Counted from the stretch's first letter, positions 10,440-23,000 are shown. The stretch: 64,000 nt of DNA from Isoetes taiwanensis (GCA_021234155.1 JAJEKV010000096.1:229501-293500), one strand, 5' to 3'. Program-made: numbers and translations. Notes: a model not told the origin generated them from the letters alone.

Positions 10440-10946
10440 GAAGAAAGGATGGATCGGTTAAGGTATTCCGACAAAAGAAAAACCTCGAGCTCACACAGGG
10501 TGTTTGTCTTCTTCTTCTTCTTTGCCGGTAGAAGCATCCCCTCCGGCCTACCGCTTCTTGGGCGGAGTCATGTGCGTATGCCCTCTCATCCTCTTCGCAT
10601 ACCCCTCAGAAATTAAGTTTCCTCCGCGGGTTGTGAGTTTTAGGACTGCATGTAAAAAGATCAGGCGTGTTCTTTAGTTTGAACTTAAGGACATGCAATC
10701 ATTTATGAAAAGAAGCGGGCTAAGGGTACAAAGACGGTGGCCGCTTTTAGCCCGCCCAAACACTATTTCAAATTTAATCACATCAAGGGACTAAGTGAGC
10801 GGAGCGTAGTTTATCTTCCTCAAAAGCATTGGGGACCTCGAGTTGGAGGGGAGCATCGATCGTTAGCGACTTCGGAATGGCGCCCCGCTGACGGTAAAGG
10901 CGCTAACAGCGCCTTGCATATGTGTTTTTCCTGACCGCGCGTCCTA

Positions 10947-11183
10947 TTGCAAGCAGTTGATTTGATCGATGAGCACGGAGCTAAGGTAGGAAGCGGAGAG
11001 GAGCTGCCAGACACGGGAACTCTACACTGCGGCGCCATGGAACGGGGATACGCGAGAATCGCAGTGATACAAGTATTAGATGCGAATACACTCTTGAAGA
11101 GACCGACAGAAGAAGCAAAGACTCTAGGTGAGGCTGCGGGATCCGTGATACAGTGGCCCAAGGAATTACTGCGTGAAGAGGTG
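10947..11183 (+). CDS. En/Spm (CACTA)-type Tnp1/DUF8039-like domain exon
   Basis: The translation contains GARVGSG-like, LPDTGTLHCGAMERGYARIA and then LLKRPTEEAKTLGEAAG, with SVIQWPKELL. The order 'V.....LG.. V.V..VL....LP.PTEE..TLGEA.GS.I.WPK.L' is the small all-beta/alpha domain associated with plant Tnp1/En-Spm-like proteins (DUF8039). The segment ends at a strong donor (GAAGAG|GTGAGTTTC, about 11183), so it is an exon. It is oriented opposite to the cargo gene and the same way as the transposase. A related segment recurs near 14.3 kb. It could be a remnant of a second element or an alternative 5' exon of the transposase gene. Confidence 0.5.
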
Positions 11184-11237
11184 AGTTTCAGAGATGCCTA
11201 TGTTATTTCGCTTGTAGAACATGCCGTATGTGTTTAA

Positions 11238-11980
11238 ATAATGGAACTGCTGATAAGCTCGACGGATTCATTGTTTCTTTGTCGAGCATTTTTCAGCTTC
11301 GATAGATGATTTACTCTCTGGGTTGAGAGATGCTCGGCAAGGAAACAATGGATCGGGGGTAAAGAACAGTTCCGTTTTAGGTGTGTTTTTTCATGGACTG
11401 TTTACTTGGAATGTTGTACATAGATCAGGCTAGGACTAAGGCCCAGGAGATGCGGTTCAAATGCATCCTCTTGTAGTTAGTCGGAGGGGCCCACCACTGT
11501 CCAGAACCACTCCTCTTCGCAATATTCGAGGAAGATGGTTCAAGGAGAGTGGCTCGCATGTGCTAGAGGCACTTGGGACTAAAAAACAGAGAATAGAAAG
11601 TCAAAAGTGCTTGTAGAGAATGCAAGCCTTGGCTTCCTCTCTGTGGTTTCCCCTCGTGGTTGGTTGTAGAGGCCTCCACCCGGTCAGAGCCCCTCCCTTC
11701 CTAATACTCGGCGAAGATGGTTCGAAGGAGGAGTGACTGACTGGTCGAGGTGCTGCTACCATACAGGGAGATTAGGCGGCTAAAGATTCGACTTACGGGA
11801 AGTCGAGGAAAATGCGACTGTTAATTTTACTGTCTACGATCTCGGCTTCATAAAATGAGAATGCGCCAGCCATCGAGAACTCGGTTAGTACACCTGAGTG
11901 CACATTTGTTAAGGCATTCCCGATTCAGCGTGATCTGAAACGACAAACTCTATGGTTTCCACAATGCGGAGTTGCCGTGT
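11238..11980. other. GC-richer non-coding segment of element 1
   Basis: No coding signal that I can support. The segment includes a short inverted repeat around 11255-11350 (GCTCGACGGATTCATTGTTT against AAACAATGGATC) and degenerate repeats of TCGGCGAAGATGGTTCGAAG that recur at about 11700, 12340 and elsewhere. Confidence 0.4.
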
Positions 11981-12872
11981 CTATATTCTCGACTCGCCAA
12001 TTCGAGAATGCCTTAACCATGTCGAGAACTCCGGGGATGGTACACATGGAGTGCCGGTTGGGTAAGGCATTCCCGACTTCCTTGGCCGAGGAAATCATCT
12101 GACAAGCTCTGTGGTATCCACTGGGTTGCTGAGTTGCACTGTGACTGATCAAAACAACTTCCCGCCGCCCAGTGTCCGAGGAAGATAGAAGGAGAGTTGT
12201 TAAGACCGTCCGCAGCCAGCTCTAGAGTGCCGCTCGCAGCTGGCCGCTTTCTCACTCACGAGTCGAAAGCTGCCAGCACCTCGGTTAGTCGCCGAGGCCT
12301 CCACCCAATCGAGCCCATCCCCTTCTCGCAATATTCGGCGAAGATGGTTCGAAGGAGACGGTCTTTGATTGGGTAGAGGCCACAAATACCACATACAGGG
12401 AGAATTGGGTTGCAAGAGTTGGCCCGCACGCGAAAACCACTTCGCAAATGTCCGGCAGGAAGATAGAAGGAGAGTGGTTAAGACTGCCCGCAGCCAGCTC
12501 TAGAGTGCACTAGAGCTCTGCGTTTTCGACTCACGAAGTCGAGAAAGCGCCAGCAACTTCGCGGTTGTTGTCGCCGAGGCCTCCACCCCGGGCCGGAGCC
12601 GGTCCTCTTCGCAATATTCGATGAGCATGGTTCTGGCGAGAGTGGCTCAAATCGGGTGGGAGGCACCGGCGACCGCACAAAGAGCCATTGGCGGGGTATC
12701 ACATTCTCGACTCACGAAGTCGAGAAGGTCACCGCAGGTTCTAAAGAATGTGAAGACATTGGGTAGTCGTAGGTATCTCGAATCGCGAAGTCGAGAATCC
12801 CTCAACAACCAGCGGTCCGAGTGTACACTCCCTCTTCTGCCCTCGCGAAGTCGAGAGTTCTCGACTCATGCG
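11981..12872. repeat. dispersed palindromes and CGAAGATGGTTC-type repeats
   Basis: Degenerate copies of the CTCGACTC..GAGTCGAG palindrome occur near 11983, 12248, 12526, 12702, 12775 and 12840. Between them a larger unit recurs, with GCCGAGGCCTCCACCC, TTCGCAATATTCG and GATGGTTCGAAGGAG (for example around 11700, 12290-12350 and 12560-12640). It is a decayed tandem array, not coding. Confidence 0.7.
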
Positions 12873-13340
12873 AAGAAGAAGAAGGCCTTCTGACTTCCCC
12901 GGATCAAGTGGCAAGCTGAAGTATTCTCAACTCGCCACTCCCTTCTGCATGTCTCCCCCGCAAAGTGGATTTCTTTGTGAGTTAGAAATGGAGATTCCGT
13001 GAAGCAATTCCTATTCGAAGTCTTCTTTGGGAGAAAGACATTCCTAGTTATTTTCTCGTTAATGCTCGCAATATCTTACTTCCTAACACCGGTCTCGATG
13101 ATTTCTATCTCGGTTGCTTGCTACTACTCTAACCACTATTCTCACTTGTGCCTGCATAATGTATTCAATTCAACCACAAGCAAGAAAAAGATAACAAAAA
13201 AAGTAAAACAATACAAAGATTAATGAGATTAATGAGAAAAACAGAGAACAAAGGAGAACAAAGATCAGAACAACGCTGGAGAACAAGACATTTAAAAAAA
13301 TGAGATTAAAAAAGGGTATGATATTACAAAAACATACCTG

Positions 13341-13802
13341 GAAGATTTGCTGGATGAGGAGGAGGCTTCCGAGTTCGCTTCCATGTGGGTATAGTCGTTG
13401 GCAAAGCGTGAATAAGGATTTGTCGGGCTGTAAATTGTATCAGGGATTAATAAGAGCCTCTAACAACAGAATATAAGTAAAAATGCACTAAAGGACTTAC
13501 AGAAAACTAAAAAGCAGCACTAAAAAGGGCCTCACTTTCTTCTCAGGCGGTAACGCCCGCTCGAACAATGAATCAATGAGAACTTTATTTGGAAGCTGCC
13601 CCCGATCCGTCGACCAAGCTGCTGTCATAAGATGGCCTTGGAATCGCTCGGTTCGATCGATCGCCTGATCGGTAAAGCGGGCGCCTAAGGAAACAGGGGA
13701 GGAAGAGTGATCAGAGAAAACAGGGGAGGAAGAATGGTCGGGGGGAGAGGAAGAGGGTGCGCGATTAATTACCGCACCCTCGAACCGCGTGTAAAAGTGC
13801 AA
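13341..13802 (-). CDS. 5' exons of an element 1 minus-strand gene
   Basis: An ATG at 13802 opens a frame reading MHFYTRFEGAVINRAP, then RTERFQGHLMTAAWS and LIDSLFERALPPEKK. It ends at the donor AAA|GTGAGG (last exon base about 13536). A second exon (13431-13341) reads PDKSLFTLCQRLYPHG in phase and ends at CCAG|GTATGT. Two good splice sites in phase support a real gene start. The gene diverges from the transposase, with about 450 bp between them. I do not recognise the N-terminal domain. It is plausibly the start of the ParB/NIF cargo gene, but the intervening exons are not resolved. Confidence 0.5.
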
Positions 13803-13939
13803 TAATAAAAACCATTGTCACGTGTGGGCCATGCCCTCCATGACGTGGCAGTGCGGATTGCTGACATGGCCACGGTTTCAGCCTCTGAAGAGGCGCCACG
13901 TGGCCATGACAAAATATGAAAGGGTAGGTTATATGTTTA

Positions 13940-14170
13940 TATATGTTATCTTATGTATTTAATAAGGTTTCAATGGTTGTATTTAATATGGTTTCAATGG
14001 TTGTATTTAATATGGTTTCAATGGTTACAATGTTTACATATGGTTTAGAATGAGTGTGGTTGTATGCTTTAATATGGTTATATGATTTTAGTTAATATGG
14101 TTGTATGATTTTAGTTAATATGGTTGTATGATTTAATATGATTATATTTAATATGTTTGTATGGTTTTAT
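13940..14170. repeat. AT-rich minisatellite in the divergent intergenic region
   Basis: Degenerate tandem units of TTTAATATGGTTGTATGA and GGTTTCAATGGTTGTATT type. It lies between the starts of the divergent cargo and transposase genes, so it falls where promoters of both would be. Confidence 0.75.
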
Positions 14171-14232
14171 ATGGTTCATATGGTCATATTTGTGGTGTTT
14201 GGGGCTATATGGTTTTAATGTGAGCTTTTTCA

Positions 14233-17146
14233 TTCAGGGAGCATGTGAGATGAGTAAAATGGAGCCAGGGAATTCCAAAGGAGGCCATTGCCCTAGGCTC
14301 CAATGGAGGAAGATGGGTTGCCTTTTGTTGCACCCTTGCAACCAGACGGTATTTGCAGAGGGCATAATAACTGCAGTTGATCCATTTGATAGTGTGAATG
14401 ATGAGAGGCTGGGAGATGAACATCTTGGAGTTGGCATTGTGAAGCTTCTTATCGAAGTTGATACTATCATGTCCCAGGGAAGCTCTAGTGATTGCATTGT
14501 GTGCTCGGGGTCAGGGAGTCCCAAGCTCGAGATGGCCAATTAGATTTATTACACACAAGAATGGTGATACTCTAGAATGCCCTCATGAACTACACACCCC
14601 AAGGCCCACCCAAGGCCATGTGGAAGATTTGGTGGTCGATGAGCATCCTTTGATCACAAGGAAGAGACGCTATATGTCTTTCATAAAAGGCAGCCAAAGG
14701 TGCCCAAGAGGCCTAGAAGTGACAAATATTTAGAAAGGATGGAAAGTATGGCACCAACCAAAGAAAACCTGGAGGCAATTAGGGGACAAGAGTGTTGCAA
14801 CCTAGATTGCACAGTGCATTACAATGTGGATGACCTCGTGCAGATAAGGTCCCAATACATTGGACAGCTTCAAAAAGATAGGATTAATTTCATTTACTCC
14901 TTGTGTAGGAATTCCAGCTATGATGAAAAACACAGGATCTACCGCTATATCAATTGAGGGGAATGAAGGTATGTATGAGAGCATTGAGATGGATTCTTGG
15001 GGTGAGCAAGTCTTCATTTTACAGATACTGGGAGCAGGTTAGAAAAGGGCACACTTTGTTCCAACATGGTAATGCACTCACTTTGAAACCTAGAGCAAAT
15101 ACTCTAAAGGCCATTGCAGTCTTCGAGAGCTTTGTGAGATACATGTCTCAATCTATGCCCCACAAGTCGAAGGTGAACGAGCACGGTGTGCGAGTGGTGC
15201 AAAGAATATCCAAAAGGAGTGCCTTAAGGAGGTCAACTCCATCCTAGAAACTACTGGAGGTAGGCCTCTTTCTCAATCACATTTCAGCAAGTTATGGAGC
15301 ACTCACTTCTCGGACGTGAGTGTCCTACAACACATGCCATTCTCAAAGTGCAACACTTGCATTCAACTCAAGGATACACTTGCATCAACTGCAATAGAGA
15401 AAGAAAGAATGGCAATTAGGGAGCAATTTGCAGATCACCAAAGGGACCAAATATCATGTAGACAGTTGTATTGGCAGTGGAGAACATTTTCTGAGATGCA
15501 GCCGGACAAATTTTTGTGTATAATTCATGATAAGATGGACCAACACAAGACTTTCTTGCCAAAGCTAGATCCTTTACCCAAGCGTTGTCAAAACGCTTTT
15601 CAGATGAAAGTAAGTCCGCAAGGGTGTATTAACACATGGTCATGGAACTGGAACATATGGTCATTTTGTGTGCTTGATCTATGGAGAGATGATCCAAACT
15701 TCCATGTGAGCTCTATTTTCAAGTGCCCGAGAACACTAGAGAAAGGATCGATAGAAGGGAGGAGGTATTCCCCTTCAACACCCATTTTTGAGGCTTTGAT
15801 GGATGATCAACCGCTTTGTTACCAAAGGCAGATAAAAAAGCTCACATCCAAGGTGTCTAGTGAATCAAGGAGGACTTGGGATGATTTCCCCTTACTTGAG
15901 AAATCACTTTGAGGAGCTATGTGTTCGTTGGACAAGCTGTTGGAAAGAAAACAAGAATAGATGGATGTTTGAGGCAATGTCATACTTGACGGCCAGTGGG
16001 GAGTATTCAAAGTTGTGAAAGTGGGATTCATGATGGTTGGGCATACGCATGATGATATAGATGGATTCTTTGGAACTTTCTCCACCAAGCTCAAGAGAGA
16101 AAACGTGACCACTCTCCCTGAACTAATGGATGTGTTTGAGAGCTGCATTGACCCCAACCCAATGGCTTCCTTGATGGATGAGGTTGCAGATTGGAAATCA
16201 TTTGTAGAAGGATACTTGCTAGATGGCAAGGACCGTTTAATGAGGACACACAAAGCCACTTCAATTCAAGTTTTGGGTTAGGGATGGAATACCAATCATG
16301 CAATATAAGTGGAGACCGGTGACAAGTTGTGGATGCCCAGTACAAGGTATCGAGTTGTGGCAAAGGGGTGCTTTCTTTGGTGAAGTTCTCATTCCTAAAG
16401 GGCAGCCAAAACCACTACCTCCCTTCAAGACAGTCAAAGACTCTAGCCAACTGGTGAAGGGCATCAAGGATTACATAATGCACTGGGATGATGCTCGAAA
16501 TGGAAAGCACACCTCCACTCTTAAGAAAAATCAAATGGACTCCCTAATCAAGTACTGGGAGAAAGTTGTGACATGCTTAGAAACCCCGAACGACCATGTG
16601 GGAGGGAGCTAAGAGAGCGGGTTCTTGCCAGAGTCAAGATGGGAGGGTTCTCAAGGTGCAAGCACGTCTAAGAATGCTCACTTGGGTCCCAACAAGGGTT
16701 CCAAGTGGTTTGTGGGAAGTAAGGCCTCAAAGCCGAAGTGGTTTGATCTTCCTGAGTGGGATCCCTTTGAGGACATCAAGGAAGGATACTTTGTGCTAGT
16801 AAGGCCCCGATGATGAGGACTGCCCAATATGGTTAGGGGTGGCACTCTCGATGTGACCACCACTATGCCTGATGGAGAGGAGTTAGGTCCCCGATTCCAA
16901 ATTCAATATTGGGAGCCCATTGGGAGGCACAAGAAGGGCAACTTGAAGGAGCAATACACTGACTGCTGGGAGAAGAAGTGGAGGGCAAATTATGCTGACC
17001 CTCAAAGGAGGGAATTGGTGGAGTGTGTGGTATGGTCATATCCAAGTTCTCACATTGCAAAAGACAACACACACAAGATCCCAAGAAAGGAGATGGACAA
17101 GGCCATGAGCAACCTCCATGCTATATCATTGTATGAGGGTGCATAA
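14233..17146 (+). pseudogene. DUF7869-like (RNase-H-fold) transposase, frameshifted
   Basis: The N-terminal part (14251-14541) reads GCLLLHPCNQTVFAEGIITA, like the Tnp1/DUF8039 module. It is followed by a Cys-containing helical segment (CCNLDCTVHYNVDDLVQIR, 14790-14850) and a winged-helix-like stretch at about 14960-15230. The core has FSKCNTCIQLKD (about 15340), DKMDQHKTFLP (about 15535), the frame-shifted THGHGTGTYGH segment (about 15630), ENKNRWMFEAMSYL (about 15945) and VGFMMVGHTHDDIDGFFG (about 16025). The last three blocks are hallmarks of the DUF7869 family. The C-terminal module contains IKEGYFVLV (16770) and FQIQYWEPIG (16895) to the stop at 17146. At least five frame changes or stops break the gene. 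It would cut at the terminal repeats if functional, but it is not functional here. Confidence 0.75.
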
Positions 17147-17317
17147 TATTGAGAAGTTTGAAAACTTTCTCAACTAGTGGTTTGTAAAATTTATGAGGAA
17201 AACAAGTAACCCAATTCTATGTGTGTCATGTGTAATTCTATTCAAGCAATCAATTCAGAAATTTCTTTTATGGTGTGTGAGTCCCATTTTCAGTCCGAGT
17301 CCCAAAATTCAAGATTT

Positions 17318-17342
17318 GTCCCACTTTAATTAAATACGACTT
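17318..17342 (-). repeat. right terminal inverted repeat of element 1
   Basis: Reads GTCCCACTTTAATTAAATAC then GACTT on the plus strand, a perfect inverse match to the left end. Two further GTCCCA/GTCCCA-like copies lie at 17281-17303, suggesting subterminal transposase sites. Confidence 0.85.
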
Positions 17343-17346
17343 ATTA

Positions 17347-18708
17347 ATAATGAAATGGATTAACTATTTCTCTACCCGTATGTTATTGTAGGTTGAGATA
17401 GAGGTGAGTGGTTGGCGCATTGTTCTAAGATTTTACCAGGACTTGTTACATGGTTCTAAAGATGTTGTCAAATGTTGTATAAATAATTCTATAAGAAGAG
17501 GAATCCATGCTATTGCATATACCAAGAATTGCATGTGTTTTGGTTGCATAAAAAGTAGGATGTTAATAAGTAGACTAGGTCTTCATCTATAATTAACTGG
17601 CTTTTCATTATGTGAATATGCATGGTTTACGCCTAATGCTATGCAACCTTGAAATGGATAGGTAATGGGAGCCTTGCATACAATGGCAAAATATAAGATG
17701 GATTTTGTTCTATAGATGGATTGGATCCCTACGTCTGGACTATGTACAATGACTTTGGTAGAAGGAGGAATTTGATGGCAAGTTTTAGCAAACACCATAG
17801 GCCTACCATGTCGAATTTACATTGGCAACAAGTATTGCAAAATGAGAGGAATTGCAACTTGTGTACATTATTTTTCTTTCCCATGATCTTAAGACCTGAA
17901 TGGAACCCCATGACCCTTCCCTTCTTATGGTTCGGTGACTCTTTTTAAGCCTTTGCATACTTCATACACAACACATGAGGTCACCCCATCTTCAGGTTGC
18001 CAATCTTGCTTGTATAAGGAAATAAGATCCAAAACTACTCTTTGTGAATTGGTCTAAGTTCTTTGCACAGTTATAAGATTGATGTAGAGGTTTCTATGGA
18101 ATGTAACAAGGGTTTTTTACTCTTAGAGTCTCCTATTATATGTAAATTGCACATTATTGGCTTACACTCGACATATTAGAGTGTGCTCTAGCAGTAGTTC
18201 TATACTGGCAATCCGTATATTGGAACTCAAAAGGAGAAGTTCATCATAAATATTTCTCCATTTTTTATTCCAAAAATGTACTTTATGAAGGATCATTTAA
18301 TACATATTTGTAGATATGTCTTTGTCAAAGACTGAGTATACTGGCAAAGCCAACAAAGTAACGTTGGGCATTTTTTCTAGTAAAAGATAAAAGACAAGCA
18401 TAACTAACAAGACTCCAGCAAGTTCAAGCACTTAATGATTCCTAAAAGTGTCGGTTACAAAAAGAGACAGAGCATCAAGAAATGTGTTACATAAGATAGA
18501 CCCGAATGAACTTTCAACTTTTGTATGGCCCCTAGCATTCTCTACCATGAAACGCATGTTGCACAAATCAAAAGCTCAAATGTAGTGATGTCTGATTTGT
18601 AAAGCTGATTCCTCAATCGAGATATAAGTTGTACACGTCCTATCAAACTCTACAAGTCTGCAACATACAAAGCTGCTATCTGGGAAAGGATCCTTTATAT
18701 TTAGACAT

Positions 18709-18739
<31 letters not shown>

Positions 18740-20081
18740 GAGATGTAGGGAGTGATTACGTGATATATAACCTGTCGTCCAACTAGGGTTCTTTAGGTGG
18801 GTGTTCTCCACTGTCATTCTATGTACTTTGATTCTCATTAGACAAAAACTTTTATCCTCCCAAGAAAAAAACTGAAATTAACTTAATTGATACTAACTTA
18901 AGGGGCAAATGGAAAACAGATTTCAGTTATTTGCCCTAGTTAACTTAACTTAATTTCAAGTAGAAAATAGCCTTTATAGCAATAAAATAAAAGTAATCCA
19001 GAGACGGATCGAATAGGAGGTATAAAAACAAATGGACCTCTTCTTTACATATAGCAAAATCATTTGAAAACTCTTAATCCACGTAGTGGATTTTTAACCT
19101 CATCGTATATTTTAACAGCAAAGCAAATGGCTTTTTCTAGCAAAAGTTTATAACCTTTCTTTCTGCATGATTAGCAACAGTGATATGTGCATGTTGATAT
19201 TGGAATATAAAGGATTATGTTGATGGGCTTCTAATCTCTATGTTCTTGGACTTGATATTATAGTGCCCTTTCGTTCCTAATACTTGCAAGTGAGCATTTT
19301 ACTTTTACCATTCTCGAGCTCTATTTGCATTCTAGGGTCTGTATCATACTAGGAGTTTGTTGGAGCCGTCACGATTATGGTATAGGAGCTTCAATTCCCG
19401 TTTTGCACATAGGAGTAGTTGAATGATTAGGTATATATTTTATTGCCGTTCTTGGTATATGACGACAATTATTATTGTCAGCCCATGAAACTATACTCTC
19501 TAGGTAAGTGTGATGGACTATATACCCTCTAAGGGAAGGTGTGATGACTTCAATTCAATGCATGGGCCACAGACTTAGGGATTCTAAGAGCAATAAAAGA
19601 AGCTCAAGTTTTGGTCGTCCAACTACCATCACTTCCAAATTGGTCCGTGTTTTTTAAGAAAACATTGCTGTGTCGAATTTTGTCCTAAACCATTTTATAT
19701 TGAATGCGACTCTGTGTTGCCCCGAATAAGAGACAAAGCAATCGAAAGATAATGTAAAAATAACAACCATAGCAGCAAAGCACATGGCAACACTTGCAAG
19801 ATAGATACACAAACGAAGCACCAAAGCTTTCTTCTCCCAAGCTTTTGCAAAATTGGCAAACTCTCTCTACATGTCCACAGTAGTTGGCAAATCAGCCATC
19901 ATAAAGAAAAAAACGAGAAAAGGATCCTTTTTCACAGATACAAATCCTCTACCATGGCACATCATCAATTACCGGTTTATAAATTCTGTACAAATCATAT
20001 CGTTACAACTCCTCCAGGTTGAATAAATGTTGGACTACACTGTTCTACTGTAGAAGGACTTTCGAGCTAAACATTGCAGGC
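17347..20081. other. intergenic, no gene seen
   Basis: AT-rich spacer between element 1 and the receptor kinase. It has only short chance ORFs and a poly(T) run at 18711-18739. The part nearest 20.08 kb is the 3' flank of the kinase gene. Confidence 0.55.
18711..18739. repeat. poly(T) tract
   Basis: A run of about 29 T residues, possibly the inverted poly(A) of an old retroposed sequence. No flanking duplication is obvious. Confidence 0.7.
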
Positions 20082-23000
20082 TTATTTTCCACGACGTGGG
20101 CTAACAGGTGGGAAACGACGTGGGCTATTGGGTTGGAAGGGTCCAACATTGGGTTGAAATGGGTTATGCACAGATGATCCTCTTGGAGTTGGTGCCTGTG
20201 ATAATTCAGCTTGAAAGTCCCTTCTAAAATAAGACAGCTTCTCACTTGCTTCTTTCATTGTTGGTCTCTCATTTTTAGATGGTGCAGAGCACTGAAATGC
20301 CAGTTCTGCCAACTTCTCAAACGTAGAAAGAACGTTCTGTGTCCTTTCCAGCTTTGGATCCAGGACTTCATTCAATTTGCCTTCCACAAATTTCTTAAAT
20401 GCCTGCCCATATATAGCGAAAGTTTTTAAATAAGTTGCTTATGATACAGCCACATTCAGAAATATCCAAAAGAGAACATACCCATCTTACTGTAATGCGC
20501 TCCTCGCTTGGCCTTCGCAGCTCTATTGGCCGCCTTCCCGAGAATAATTCTACCATCAGTATGCCAAAAGAGTATACGTCACTTTTAGTTGTCAGCTTGT
20601 ATGTCTGAAGATAGTCAGGATCCAAATATCCAGCTGTTCCTTTCACTTGTGTTGAAACATGTGTTGCACCTCCTTCTGCAGGCCCAATTTTTGAGAAGCC
20701 AAAATCAGCCACTTTAGCTCTGAAATTATCTGTGAGAAGGATGTTTGTAGATTTAATGTCCCTGTGAATAATCGGTTGGTCTGCAAATTAGAAACACAGT
20801 CATACACAAATTACGTAAGCATACAATTTCTACTAGCACCTTGTGTCTCAATAGAGATAAATACCTGCATACAAATGAAGATATGTAAGCGCATGTGCAA
20901 CATCAATTGCAACATCTATCCTTTTCGCAAAATCCAATGTATCTCCATACACACCTGCATTTAAACCAGAAAGTCAGTCCTAACTTTCATAAAGCTTGTT
21001 CTAAACATATATACCATCAAGATGTTCACGTAAGTTTCCATTTGAAACATATTCCACGACAAGTATATGCTCCCGACGGTCCTCCACATATCCAATTAGC
21101 TTAACAAGGTTTAAGTGCTCAATGTTCGAAAGTGTCTTAAGTTCATTCTCAAACTCTTTTGCACGTCGAGCATCAACAGTCCCCTGCAAATATTGCCAAC
21201 AACAAGAGTTATAATAAAAGAAACAGAGTTCGGGTCAAGGAAATAGGAAGATAATTGTTATGACGCGACTTCCGACATAGACTAACCAGGTGCTCCATAG
21301 CTACTTTAAAAAACATGGGAATTAACAATGAGGGCAGTAACTAGGCAAGTGATTAACCACTGGAAATAATTCGCCTGAGAAACAATGTTCCTGACAATCC
21401 AGCAGCATAGGAATCTAAAAATGAAGTAGCCAGACATATACAATATGCTGCCACATAGATCTGATCCCAGGAAACAAATCGTGGAAAAGGCGGTTTTCAA
21501 GAACTACCTTGTCTGGTTTATTGCCTTGGGTGGTAAGTGTCCAAGAACTAGACAGCAAGGAATTCTTTCATTTCCTTCTGTAAAAAAAAATGGCATGTCT
21601 TGAATATCTAGTCTTCAATATATATGGCTTTTGTATCATTTTACTAATGGCAGTGAGTGAGCGCCCCTATCTTAAATGTATTCCATCAAGTACTATATAT
21701 ATGGCTTTTGTATCATTTTACTAGTGGCAGTGAGTGAGCGCCCCTATCTTAAATGTATTCCATCAAGTACTAGGATACGAACAATCCGCACCTGAAACAT
21801 CCCTAGAAAGTATGGAGATCAAAGATGGTAAAATGTGCGAAGAGATAATACCTTCTTAGCACGCTTCACTGCAACCAGCGTACCATCCCGAAGCTTGCCC
21901 TTGTAAACATCTCCAGAGCCCCCATGTCCAATCTTGTTATTGTTAGAGAAGTTCTGAGTAACTTTCATGAGCTCAGGCATGGTGAAGATCAGGGGACCCT
22001 GACCTGTGACCCCGCTGGTATCTCCACCGAAAGATGTAGAAGAAGTTGCTTCCTGGGATGTCTGAATGGCTGCTGAAAATGAAATGTTAGTTACAGCAAG
22101 AACAAAATTGCTACCTCACATTTCAAGTTACATTGTGGGCCTTAGAAGATGCACTTCATCTCTAAAATGTCTAAGATATCTCATGAGGCATTGTCTTAGC
22201 CCCATAAAGAGGTTAATGTATGTGCTACGGCAATGAGAGGTGACAATCACATGAAACTGACAACCTATCCCACACCAATCTTAGACATCATTCTCAAGCC
22301 TTTCTTCTTTCTTGATGTGAACAATAAGCTGGTTATATCTAATCTATTTACTTTTCTACGGTAATTTGTTTTCTTATGTATAAACCTTGCAATTACTTCC
22401 GAAAAAGAAAATTTTGAATGCAGTTAATAAACTTGTTAAATCACTGACATCGCATCATAGTTTTTGCTTTCTATTTTCAACTAGAAGTCAAGAATTGGGT
22501 TGTGCCACAACATACATCTGACGGCAGCATTGCTGTCTTTTTTATGTGCCAGAAAACATGGACAAATGAATGCGCAGGCTAGAAAGGTGCAGCCTCCCCA
22601 GAATGCAAAGATTCTGCTCCCACCGCCTTGCTGGAATCCAGAGAGTTTCACAACTATAACTTCTCGTGAAGAATTCAATAATGTGTTTGGTATGACAGCT
22701 GATTTACTGTCATGGAGTTCATCTCTTCCTCCTAAAGATGCAAACAAAGAGTATCAGCATTTGAAATCATCTGCATGAGGTACAAGTGGAAAAGTTTGCA
22801 TAGGTCATCTGTGTCTAAGTCAATAAGGATTAAAAGATAATTTGATTTGAATGCATATCCTTGGCTACACGTATACATGGATGAGAAACATATTTTCAGG
22901 TATCATAGAACCAACCTTCACTTTGTTAAAGTGCTTCACTGAGAGGCTGTCTTCCTCCTTTCTTTTCCCTTCCAGTTTATTCTTGGAATCCACAAAGCTG

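Larger units (their letters stand above)
4976..17342. mobile_element. element 1: 12.4 kb DNA transposon with ParB-like and NIF-like cargo
   Basis: Perfect 25-bp terminal inverted repeats lie at 4976-5000 and 17318-17342, flanked by ATTA on both sides (4972-4975 and 17343-17346), a candidate 4-bp target duplication. A TGGGACTCA-like motif occurs next to the left repeat, and GTCCCA/TGGGAC motifs recur three times near the right end, resembling subterminal binding sites. Inside are a plus-strand DUF7869-like transposase (14.2-17.15 kb) and a divergent minus-strand block (13.8 down to 5.25 kb). The block includes ParB-like and NIF-like domains and is interspersed with CTCGACTCGCGAGTCGAG palindromes. 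The transposase is broken, so the copy is non-autonomous now. Confidence 0.8.

Noticed and set aside
4978-17340. Element 1 ends as a CACTA or PIF/Harbinger transposon
   Set aside because: The ends do not start with CACTA and the duplication is 4 bp (ATTA), not 3 bp; the core protein is also of another family.
22500-22778. Plus-strand ORF opposite the kinase exon 2
   Set aside because: It is the complement of an exon with in-phase splice sites and a membrane helix on the minus strand.
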